This document shows positions 1-5,556 of a DNA stretch of 5,556 nucleotides, one piece after another. Below the pieces are notes generated by a model, which saw only the letters and a list, made by a program, of their open reading frames with translations, was not told where the DNA came from and made no database searches. This DNA comes from Verrucomicrobiota bacterium. GTDB taxonomy: Bacteria; Verrucomicrobiota; Verrucomicrobiia; Limisphaerales; AV2. Made by a program: the position numbers and the translations under genes. The DNA is taken from contig QHPW01000102.1 in assembly GCA_003219675.1 (NCBI GenBank), forward strand, positions 1-5,556, in the 5' to 3' direction. The first letter of the stretch is position 1, and each line of letters starts with the position of its first letter.

Positions 1-1511
1 GGCGTCCAAAGCATCACTTCCTTGGCGTCTTTGTTCACCGGCGGCGGCGCCTGCGGCAAAACGACAAGCCGGAAATCGGGCGTCTCTTTGCGGAGCGACA
101 GGCGATAAACAAAACGCGGGTTGCTATCCTGGCGATTGAACAAATCGGCGACACGGACGCGATAGGCGCCGTCTTCCTTGACTTCAAAGCGCCAGGACGG
201 ATCGCGGGTGGTGGTGTTGAACTCCGGCCCGCCTATGTTGGCGTCGGCGGCGTAAAGCTCGTGCACGTCGGAAACGGCTTCTTCGCCTTTTTCGTTCCTG
301 GCCACGCGTTGGACCAGCGCAAACGGAGCGGTGGGCAGACCGAGCCGGTGCGAAAAGACCTCGATCCAGTAAATGTCACCTTTCTTTGCTTCGAAGCTCA
401 CCCAGTCGCGGTCTGCCGCCGGATAGAACTGTCCGACGAACTCGCAGGGCAAGGGAACTTTCTGCGCCTGGTCCGGTTGATCGTTCGGCTCGCGCTCGGT
501 CACGACCGGCGCGCCGGCGAAACTCAACAGGACTGGATTGGAAACGCCTTGAGCCGTGTTCAACCGGTATTCGATGCCATCCAAAACAGCCTCCGCAGGC
601 TTGAGCGCCAGGCCTGTGGGCGAGGAGCGTTGCGAGGCTGGATCTCCGGGCAGTTCGATTTCCACGGTGCGTTGTTCGAGCGGTTTGCCGTCGATGGACC
701 ATCCTTTGGCCGGCGTGCCGCCGGGCAGGTTGCGCCCGTAGAGAGTGTAGTTGTTCTTTGTCCCGGCCAGACCTGATGGAGGCAAAATAAAATCAATGTG
801 CGGCCCGGCGCCGATGGTAAGCCGGTAAAAATATTCCTCGCCACCGCGGTAAGTGAAATCGCTCGCGGCAAGGATGAACTGGCCCTCCGCGGGGGCAATG
901 AAATCGAGCAACCCGCCGCGCCGCTGACGGGCGAGTTCCCTGCCGCCGGAATCGTATAAAACCAGGGTGTCATCCATTCGCGAATCAATGTCCCTGGCAA
1001 GGCATTCGATGAGCACCCGCTGGCCCTTCTTTGCCGTGAACCTGAAGTGGTCCACGGCGTTGGCGTCGGCGCGACCATTGACGACGGTTCCGAGCGGGAC
1101 CCCTGTGGCCGAATCAACGGTGTGGTTGGTGGCCGGGGAAGTGATTTCCGGTAGCACCCCGACGAGGAACGCGCGGGGGTTGGAAACGCCAAAGCGGCTG
1201 AAGACGCGCGCTTCGTAACTGCCCGGCGGCACATCCGCGCCGATGGTCACCAGAAATTTGTTTGCTTCCGGCTCGCCGGTTTTGTCGTTGAGTTTCGGTT
1301 TGGAGATGATGTTGGCATGCGGAAAATGAAGCTGCACCTCCTCGAGATCGGAACCGGTGACGGTGACTTCAAAAGTGGTTCCGGCTTTTCCTCCGGGCGG
1401 GAAGACCGTGGACAGGCGGGCGAGGGGCAGTTGAGCGACCGAAGAGCTGATTGCCAGCAGCACGCCGATCAACGGACAGAATCGCGTGAGGATTTTGCTG
1501 GCGAACGACAT
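1..1511 (-). CDS. Exported PPC-domain protein with TIG-like N-terminal domain (3' end cut by window)
   Basis: The frame opens at ATG 1511-1509 and stays open for 503 codons to the left edge, so the C-terminus is missing. Residues 1-27 form a signal peptide: basic n-region (K6, R10), hydrophobic core 11-22, and likely cleavage after SSVA (residue 26). Residues 32-120 look like an IPT/TIG-type Ig domain (TVFPPGGKAGTTFEVTVTG, then VPPGSYEARVF and GVSNPRAFLVG). Residues 137-233 resemble a bacterial pre-peptidase C-terminal (PPC) beta-sandwich (DHFRFTAKKGQRVLIEC, IDSRMDDTLVLYD, EEYFYRLTIG). Residues 337-474 hold a second PPC-like unit opening with the typical TEREPNDQPDQAQ and DRDWVSFEAKKGD. No protease or other catalytic domain is visible in the part present. 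Such proteins commonly follow DUF1501 and DUF1549/DUF1553 genes in Verrucomicrobiota and Planctomycetota. The function is unknown; an extracytoplasmic binding or structural role is inferred. The gene begins 8 bases after the upstream stop, suggesting coupled translation. No clear Shine-Dalgarno is seen. Confidence 0.88.
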   Translation of the reverse strand, partial: MSFASKILTRFCPLIGVLLAISSSVAQLPLARLSTVFPPGGKAGTTFEVTVTGSDLEEVQLHFPHANIISKPKLNDKTGEPEANKFLVTIGADVPPGSYEARVFSRFGVSNPRAFLVGVLPEITSPATNHTVDSATGVPLGTVVNGRADANAVDHFRFTAKKGQRVLIECLARDIDSRMDDTLVLYDSGGRELARQRRGGLLDFIAPAEGQFILAASDFTYRGGEEYFYRLTIGAGPHIDFILPPSGLAGTKNNYTLYGRNLPGGTPAKGWSIDGKPLEQRTVEIELPGDPASQRSSPTGLALKPAEAVLDGIEYRLNTAQGVSNPVLLSFAGAPVVTEREPNDQPDQAQKVPLPCEFVGQFYPAADRDWVSFEAKKGDIYWIEVFSHRLGLPTAPFALVQRVARNEKGEEAVSDVHELYAADANIGGPEFNTTTRDPSWRFEVKEDGAYRVRVADLFNRQDSNPRFVYRLSLRKETPDFRLVVLPQAPPPVNKDAKEVMLWT

Positions 1512-1519
1512 TCCCGGGA
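1512..1519 (-). promoter_or_regulatory. 8-base intergenic spacer, likely translational coupling to the PPC-domain gene
   Basis: Only tcccggga (minus strand) separates the TGA of the DUF1549/DUF1553 gene from the ATG at 1511. There is no room for a promoter or terminator, and ggga is too close to the ATG to be a good ribosome-binding site. Co-transcription and coupled translation are the simplest reading. Confidence 0.5.
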
Positions 1520-4306
1520 TCAGTGATTGAAGAGGAATTCCTTCGTGTTAATGAGCGCCCAGACAATATCCTCATAAGCCTGGCGCCTGGCGGCGGGCGT
1601 CTCTTTGTCGTCTTTGGTCCGGGCCTTTCCGGCGATGTAGTCCCGGGCCAGGCTCATTTCCTTTTCATCCGGTCCGCGGGAGCAAGCCGACAGGTAAAGT
1701 TCGCGGATTTTTTCCTCGTCATTGCGTCGGGTGTCGGTGGCCAGGCGCGCGGCGGTGCCTTTGTCGTCGGCCAGTTTCTCCTGAATCTCCTTGGCGTTGA
1801 GCAGATGGAGACTTTGCGCGAGGCTGGCGTCCTGGGAGCGTTCGCATTCGCAGGCGCTGTAGGAATCGGGCCGGCCAAATACGGTGAGGAAATACGAGCT
1901 GGTGTTGAAACTGTTGTCGGGCAGGCAAACCGCGCGCGTGCCGGGCGGCAGTCCGTCAAATTTTGTTTCGGTCCGGGTCACTTGATTGACCGCGTCAAAG
2001 AGCACTTCGGCCGTCAGGCGTTTCGGGTAGTAGCGCGAAAAATATTGTTTGTCGATCTTGTTGTATGAGTTGGGAATCTCGCTGAGTTGATAGACCTGCG
2101 AACGGCAAATGGTGCGGACAAGATTTTTCAAATCGTAACCGCTCTCGATGAAATGCTTCGCCAGCCCGGCCAGCAGTTCCGGGTTCGTCGGCGGGTTGGT
2201 CTCGCGCATGTCGTCCTCCGGCTCGACGATGCCGCGGTTGAAGAAATGTTTCCAATAGCGGTTCACCACCGAACGGGCAAAGTAAGGATTGTGCGTGCTC
2301 GTCAGCCAGTCGGCGAGCGCCTGGCGCGCGTCGTCATCGGGCGAAAGGTTGAGCGGTGTTGAACCCAGCCCCGCCGGCTGCACCGATTGTTTGGTCTTTT
2401 TATTGGTGGCGGTCGGCATGGCGCGCCTGGCGAAAACCATTTCGTCGCCCGGGTCGGGTCCGTTTTTATGGCTGACCTGGGTGAAGAACGCGGCGAAACT
2501 GTAGTAATCCTGCTGGCTCCACTTTTCGAAAGGATGGTGATGGCACTGCGCGCACTGCAACCGCATTCCGAGGAAAAGCTGCGCGGTATCCTCCAGCTCG
2601 GCCTGCGGCTCGCGCACCTGACGATACCAGGCGACGGCGGGATTGTCTTCAATGTCGCCCGAGGCAGTCAGGATTTCGCGGACGAACCGATCGAACGGCT
2701 TGTTTTCGAGCAGGCTATCGCGAATCCAGGCATGAAAGGCGTAAGTGTTGCGGGTCTGTTTCGCGTCGGTTCGTTTGTTGCGGAGCAACGCGCTCCATTT
2801 GTTGGCGGAATAATCGGCGTAATCAGCGCTGCCGACCAAGGTGTCGATCCACTTGTCACGTTTGCCCGGGTCTTTGTCCGCAAGAAACTGTTGCGCTTCC
2901 TCTGCGGTGGGCAATCGTCCGGCAATGTCAATGGAGGCGCGGCGAAGAAATGTGGCATCGTCGGAAATCCCGGAGGGCGGCATACCGACGGCCTTCAATT
3001 TTTTGAAGACCAGTTCATCAATCAGATTCTTTGCCGGCGGCAGATGGGCGACCGGCGCGCCGAGCGGGACCGTGGCCCGAAAGACCGCAACCCTCGCTTG
3101 ATAACGCACCATCACCGCGACATCACCGGGTTGCTCGAACAATTTCAGGTAACCGGTTTCGTCGGATCTGGCCATTTCCTTGTCGTTCGGCTCGTAGAGC
3201 GCGCTGCGGGTGACGTCTTCGATCGAGCCGTCGGTGTAGCGGGCCATCACCACCAGTTGCTGCTCACCGCCCAGCGGCATGGTGCGCTCTGTCGGAAGCA
3301 CTTCGATGGCGGCGACGGTTGGGTCGCTGGTTTTGCCGTAGGGCATCCCCCCGGAGATCCAGCGAGCGAGCAGTTTGTAGTCGTCGGAGTCTTTGTCGAG
3401 GCGTTTGCCGCCGCCGTGCGGCAAAGCGCCTGTGGCTTTGAGCAGGAGCAAACTGTTTTCCGGTGAAGCCGGGAAGAGCCGACGCCCGCGCGCTTCCTTC
3501 ACCAGGTGTTCGTAATCCTCGGTCGGTTCGAAGCCAAGCAAGGAGAGTCGAAAGCCGTTTTGGCCGCTCGATTTTCCGTGGCACCCGCCGCTATTGCACC
3601 CGGTCTTGGTGAAGATGGGAACAATTTGATTGGGGAAATTGACCGGCGCCAGCTCCTGGAAGCGCTCGACCTCGACGGCCAAGGTCGCGTTCAAGCCGTC
3701 CGGCCCCCTGGCCGTCACCGTCGCGGAGCCGTCGCCCAGGGGTGTGACCCGGCCGTTTCTGTCGATTTTGACAATGCCGTCCGGCGCCACGGAATAGGCG
3801 ACCTGCCGCGTAAAATCACGCGCGGCGCCGTCGTCGAGTGTCCCGGTGACGAGCAGTTGTTGTCGCGCGTCTTTTCCACGCAAGTGAAGCGCCGGGTCGG
3901 ATTTTTTTCCGGCGGAGGAGGGGAGTTGAAATTCAAGGCTCGACACTTTTCCGGCGGAATCTTCGGCTGCCGCTATGGAGAAATCTGAAGCGCTGAACAA
4001 CAGGACAACGGCGAGCAGGGTGCCGAGCGGAGAAGGACCCGCCGACAGCCCGTCGAAAAAGTAGCAGCCGACTTGAGGAGGCTCTGACTTTTTCCTTTCT
4101 CTCTGAAGAAGTGTGAGTCTCGTTACCTCGGCTGCTACAGGAGAAGGAGTTTTTGAACCGGCTGCTAAACGACGAATGCCGAATGCCGAATGCCGAATGA
4201 ATGACGAAACCCGACTCTCGAAACAGCGGAGTCTTCTCCGCGATGCAGGTTCTTCGTGTTTCGGATTTGGAAATTCTTTCGGCATTCGGGTTTTGTCATT
4301 CGGCAT
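1520..4306 (-). CDS. DUF1549/DUF1553 (PSCyt2/PSD1) multidomain protein with Ig-like domains and cytochrome-like domain; start uncertain
   Basis: From ATG 4306 the protein is 928 residues. Residues 1-82 are encoded by repeat DNA and look non-native. Residues 94-114 are a signal-peptide-like hydrophobic run ending in AAA. Further domains are: Ig-like (BID_2/Big_2 type) 121-213, ending in GRVTPLGDGSATVTA and a beta strand; a cytochrome-like domain 216-330 with C237-x4-C242-H243 (GCNSGGCHG) and GMPYG, whose M321 is a candidate axial ligand; a second Ig-like domain 332-413; DUF1549 425-612 with C585-x2-C588-H589 (CAQCHHHPFEKW); and DUF1553 655-925 with NPYFARSVVNRYWKHFF, CECERSQDASLAQSLHLLN and a C-terminal NTKEFLFNH. 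This is a complete family architecture, probably an exported c-heme-type protein; its reaction is unknown. Start choice: 4306 is the first in-frame ATG outside DUF1501, and the only other ATG before the signal segment is 4285. A CTG at 4048 (842 residues) fits export better but has no positive n-region. The frame also runs upstream to an ATG at 4603 within DUF1501, which is not credible. Domain assignment is firm; the 5' end is not. Confidence 0.9.
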   Translation of the reverse strand: MPNDKTRMPKEFPNPKHEEPASRRRLRCFESRVSSFIRHSAFGIRRLAAGSKTPSPVAAEVTRLTLLQRERKKSEPPQVGCYFFDGLSAGPSPLGTLLAVVLLFSASDFSIAAAEDSAGKVSSLEFQLPSSAGKKSDPALHLRGKDARQQLLVTGTLDDGAARDFTRQVAYSVAPDGIVKIDRNGRVTPLGDGSATVTARGPDGLNATLAVEVERFQELAPVNFPNQIVPIFTKTGCNSGGCHGKSSGQNGFRLSLLGFEPTEDYEHLVKEARGRRLFPASPENSLLLLKATGALPHGGGKRLDKDSDDYKLLARWISGGMPYGKTSDPTVAAIEVLPTERTMPLGGEQQLVVMARYTDGSIEDVTRSALYEPNDKEMARSDETGYLKLFEQPGDVAVMVRYQARVAVFRATVPLGAPVAHLPPAKNLIDELVFKKLKAVGMPPSGISDDATFLRRASIDIAGRLPTAEEAQQFLADKDPGKRDKWIDTLVGSADYADYSANKWSALLRNKRTDAKQTRNTYAFHAWIRDSLLENKPFDRFVREILTASGDIEDNPAVAWYRQVREPQAELEDTAQLFLGMRLQCAQCHHHPFEKWSQQDYYSFAAFFTQVSHKNGPDPGDEMVFARRAMPTATNKKTKQSVQPAGLGSTPLNLSPDDDARQALADWLTSTHNPYFARSVVNRYWKHFFNRGIVEPEDDMRETNPPTNPELLAGLAKHFIESGYDLKNLVRTICRSQVYQLSEIPNSYNKIDKQYFSRYYPKRLTAEVLFDAVNQVTRTETKFDGLPPGTRAVCLPDNSFNTSSYFLTVFGRPDSYSACECERSQDASLAQSLHLLNAKEIQEKLADDKGTAARLATDTRRNDEEKIRELYLSACSRGPDEKEMSLARDYIAGKARTKDDKETPAARRQAYEDIVWALINTKEFLFNH
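3965..4027 (-). other. Signal-peptide-like segment of the DUF1549/DUF1553 protein
   Basis: The codons give LGTLLAVVLLFSASDFSIAAA followed by EDS, a hydrophobic core with small residues before a plausible signal peptidase I cut after AAA. In a normal gene this would lie within about 30 residues of the start. Here the nearest upstream in-frame ATG (4285) is about 86 codons away, no in-frame GTG precedes it, and the native flank FFDGLSAGPSP carries no basic residue. CTG codons at 4048 and 4018 are the only nearby upstream non-canonical options. The segment is strong evidence for export of the mature protein, and for a displaced or rare start. Confidence 0.7.
4061..4138. repeat. 78-bp imperfect palindromic element with perfect 11-bp inverted ends
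   Basis: Left end gtagcagccga (4061-4071) is exactly complementary to right end tcggctgctac (4128-4138). Inside these, pairing continues imperfectly for roughly 20 more bases: gaggctctgactt on the left matches much of gactcacactt read from the right on the other strand. This leaves an approximately 18-base pyrimidine-rich loop around tttcctttctctctg. The size and perfect ends fit a REP/MITE-like intergenic element with no coding capacity for mobility. I recall similar GTAGCAGCCGA-type palindromes from verrucomicrobial genomes, but could not check. No target-site duplication is obvious at the flanks. It ends about 30 bases upstream of the signal-peptide codons of the DUF1549/DUF1553 gene. Confidence 0.8.
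4173..4199 (+). repeat. Tandem heptamer CGAATGC, nearly four copies
   Basis: Three perfect copies of cgaatgc (4173-4179, 4180-4186, 4187-4193) are followed by cgaatg(a). The same heptamer in reverse complement (ggcattcg, cggcattc) recurs at 4281-4288 and 4301-4308 in the opposite arm of the larger element. Copy-number change by slippage would be expected. A 7-base unit would shift the downstream frame unless three copies were gained or lost. Confidence 0.85.
4226..4241. repeat. Perfect 6-bp stem, 4-base loop hairpin inside the repeat element
   Basis: gcggag (4226-4231) pairs with ctccgc (4236-4241) around a tctt loop. It sits at the centre of the larger inverted repeat. It is not followed by a T-run on either strand, so it does not look like an intrinsic terminator. 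Confidence 0.6.
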
Positions 4307-4311
4307 TCTCA
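4304..4311 (-). promoter_or_regulatory. Possible stop-restart junction between DUF1501 and the DUF1549/DUF1553 frame
   Basis: The minus strand reads TGA-GA-ATG: the DUF1501 stop is followed after two bases by the first in-frame ATG of the downstream frame. Such spacing permits re-initiation by a terminating ribosome. There is no clear Shine-Dalgarno motif, and the ATG belongs to a repeat heptamer, so real use is uncertain. Confidence 0.35.
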
Positions 4312-5556
4312 AACCAGTTCTTTCATCGGCTGGCAGCCTGCGTCGACCAGATATTGCGGGCGGCCGGCCAGATCGGTGATGGTGGTTTTGCTCACGTCGA
4401 TGCCGAGGTTGTGGTACAGCGTGGCAAAGACATCGCCAAACAGCACCGGGCGTTCGGAGGGTTCGCCGCCCCAGCGGTCGGTAGCGCCGATCACCTGGCC
4501 GGTCTTCATGCCGCCGCCGGCGAGCAAAGCGCAGGTGACTTTCGGCCAATGATCGCGTCCCGCGTCCTTGTTGATGGTCGGCGTGCGGCCAAACTCGCCC
4601 CACACGACGACGGACACCTCTTTCTCCAATCCGCGGCGGTGCAGGTCTTCGATCAACGCGCTGACGCCCTGGTCGAGCAGGGGAAGGTCGGCCCTGGCGT
4701 TCTTATGATTGCTGCCGTGGTAATCCCAGAACCCAAAGGCCACCGTGACAACACGAGCGCCGGCTTCAACGAGGCGGCGGGCGACGAGGAATTGTTCCAT
4801 CAACATCGGCGCGGCGTCGCCGTGGGGTTTGGGATCGCCTTTGCCGTAACGTTCGATCACGCGCTTGTCGTCGCGCTGAAAATCGAGCGCTTCAAGGAGT
4901 TTGCTCGAGGTCAGCACGCCGAAGGCCTGTTCATTGAAGGCGTCGAGTCCCTCCATTAAACCGCTGGCGTCCACGTCGCGTCGGAATTTGTCAAAGCCGG
5001 CGAGCAACGCGCGCCGGTCCGCGAGGCGGTCGAGACTGACGCCGTTGAGCACCATGTCTTCCTTGCCGTTGCCTTCCGGATGGAAGGAACGATGCCCGGC
5101 GCCAAGGAAGCCGGGGCCGGCGTCGTTGTAAGGGTGGTGCTGCATCTTCGGTTCAAGGCCGATGAACTCCGGCACCGCCGGGTCGGTCGGGCCGAGCAGT
5201 TTGGAAACCACGGAACCGAACGATGGCCAGCCGCCGGGAGGCTGGTTGCGCTTTGAACGGCCGGTCATGCAATGGAAATCGGAATGGTCGTCCACGGCGT
5301 CGGAGATGGAGCGAATCAGGGCGAGCTTGTCCGTCATCTTTGCCAGGCGCGGCAGGTGTTCGCAAATCTGGATGCCGGGGACGTTGGTGGGAATCGGTTT
5401 GAACTCGCCGCGGATTTCCAGCGGCGCGTCCATCTTCAAATCGAACATGTCCTGGTGGGGCGGTCCGCCCGGCAGGTAGATCATGATGATGGCCTTGTGC
5501 GAATTGCGGATGCCGGACCCGGCTTCGGCCCGGAGCAGTTGGGGCAGGGCGAGTCC
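4309..5556 (-). CDS. DUF1501 family protein (sulfatase/alkaline phosphatase-like fold), N-terminus cut by window
   Basis: The frame is open from the right edge (5556), giving 415 residues and a TGA at 4311-4309. The first visible residues, GLALPQLLRAEAGSG, fit the segment after a twin-arginine-type leader in this family, so only roughly the leader is missing; the ATG at 5484 is internal. Fragment positions of family motifs are: MIYLPGGPPHQD 25-36, DDHSDFHCMTGR 89-100, FWDYHGSNH 276-284, WGEFGRTPTIN 319-329, GRDHWP 333-338, then LAGGGMKTGQVIGATD, and a typical end in PMKELV. The His/Asp-rich motifs are consistent with the metal-binding alkaline phosphatase superfamily to which DUF1501 is assigned. 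No substrate is established, and I do not claim phosphatase or sulfatase activity. It is the most upstream gene visible and ends 2 bases before the first possible ATG of the DUF1549/DUF1553 frame, so the two are probably co-transcribed. DUF1501 genes usually neighbour DUF1549/DUF1553 genes, which supports both calls. Confidence 0.95.
   Translation of the reverse strand, partial: GLALPQLLRAEAGSGIRNSHKAIIMIYLPGGPPHQDMFDLKMDAPLEIRGEFKPIPTNVPGIQICEHLPRLAKMTDKLALIRSISDAVDDHSDFHCMTGRSKRNQPPGGWPSFGSVVSKLLGPTDPAVPEFIGLEPKMQHHPYNDAGPGFLGAGHRSFHPEGNGKEDMVLNGVSLDRLADRRALLAGFDKFRRDVDASGLMEGLDAFNEQAFGVLTSSKLLEALDFQRDDKRVIERYGKGDPKPHGDAAPMLMEQFLVARRLVEAGARVVTVAFGFWDYHGSNHKNARADLPLLDQGVSALIEDLHRRGLEKEVSVVVWGEFGRTPTINKDAGRDHWPKVTCALLAGGGMKTGQVIGATDRWGGEPSERPVLFGDVFATLYHNLGIDVSKTTITDLAGRPQYLVDAGCQPMKELV

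Larger units (their letters stand above)
4173..4308. repeat. About 136-bp inverted-repeat element rich in GAATGCC heptamers, abutting the DUF1501 stop
   Basis: On the minus strand the element starts directly after the DUF1501 TGA with gaatgccgaatgacaaaacccga, and near its other end carries tcgggtttcgtcattcattcggcattc. These arms are complementary apart from a 4-base insertion and a few mismatches. Nested inside are a cgaaac/gtttcg pair and a perfect 6-bp hairpin, gcggag-tctt-ctccgc (4226-4241). The whole could fold into a long branched stem in RNA or cruciform DNA. Translated in the downstream frame it gives an Arg/Phe/Ser-rich string (FIRHSAFGIRR). Peptides of this kind are familiar to me as spurious translations of intergenic repeats in Verrucomicrobiota and Planctomycetota. 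It may act as an mRNA-processing or stabilising structure between genes; that is inference. Confidence 0.75.

Noticed and set aside
560..1234. 224-codon minus-strand open frame
   Set aside because: It is an alternate frame inside the PPC-domain gene. The overlapping frame from 1511 has a signal peptide and clear TIG/PPC motifs, whereas this one is a Pro/Ser/Arg-rich shadow.
2387..3466. 359-codon open frame on the plus strand
   Set aside because: It is antisense to the well-supported DUF1549/DUF1553 domains, has no recognisable motif, and is typical of stop-poor antisense frames in GC-rich coding DNA.
4061..4138. Intrinsic terminator between DUF1501 and the downstream gene
   Set aside because: The stem is long and imperfect with a large loop. 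On the minus strand it is followed only by a short ttttt just past the 3' arm (4060-4056), inside the downstream open frame. Partial termination cannot be excluded, but the pattern fits a dispersed palindrome better.
4173..4308. CRISPR-like array because of the repeated GAATGCC units
   Set aside because: The units are 7 bases with no spacers and are arranged as inverted arms; no cas genes are present.
4307..4603. Extension of the DUF1549/DUF1553 frame upstream to the ATG at 4603
   Set aside because: The added residues overlap the conserved C-terminal part of DUF1501 in another frame and form an Arg/His-rich low-quality string without homology features.
4201..4959. 252-codon open frame on the plus strand
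   Set aside because: It starts in the repeat element and runs antisense through conserved DUF1501 motifs; the translation shows no family features.

Overview
The window suggests a GC-rich bacterium of the Planctomycetota/Verrucomicrobiota group. The pairing of a DUF1501 protein with a DUF1549/DUF1553 multidomain cytochrome-like protein, plus a secreted PPC-domain protein, is a gene set largely confined to that superphylum. The palindromic repeat cassette between two of the genes resembles repeats I remember from verrucomicrobial (Pedosphaera-like) genomes. That lineage call comes from memory and family knowledge, not from a search.

All three genes lie on the minus strand and read from right to left. 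They are a 5'-truncated DUF1501 gene (5556 to 4309), a DUF1549/DUF1553 gene with two Ig-like domains and two CxnCH motifs (its open frame starts at 4306 and stops at 1520), and a 3'-truncated gene for an exported PPC/TIG-like protein (start 1511, running off the left edge). Gaps between the reading frames are 2 and 8 bases, so they probably form one transcript. Its promoter and first codons lie to the right of the window and its end to the left. Apart from the segment at 4061-4308, the window is densely coding and has no gene-free stretch longer than 300 bases.

The unusual part is 4061-4308, between the DUF1501 stop codon and the signal-peptide-coding segment of the next gene. It consists almost entirely of two different inverted-repeat elements. 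One is about 136 bp, rich in GAATGCC-type heptamers, and directly abuts the DUF1501 stop. The other is a 78-bp palindrome with perfect 11-bp ends. Both are open in the frame of the downstream gene. On the coding strand, the only in-frame ATG codons upstream of the signal-peptide-like segment lie inside the first element, and no in-frame GTG occurs there. So the repeats either supply the start codon and an approximately 80-90-residue N-terminal extension, or translation starts at a rare CTG, or the gene has lost its normal start.

The likely shared role is extracytoplasmic. DUF1501 belongs to the alkaline phosphatase/sulfatase fold superfamily, the middle protein looks like an exported c-type-cytochrome-like scaffold, and the third protein is an exported beta-rich protein. 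The substrate and biochemical activity of these families are not established, so I infer no specific pathway.
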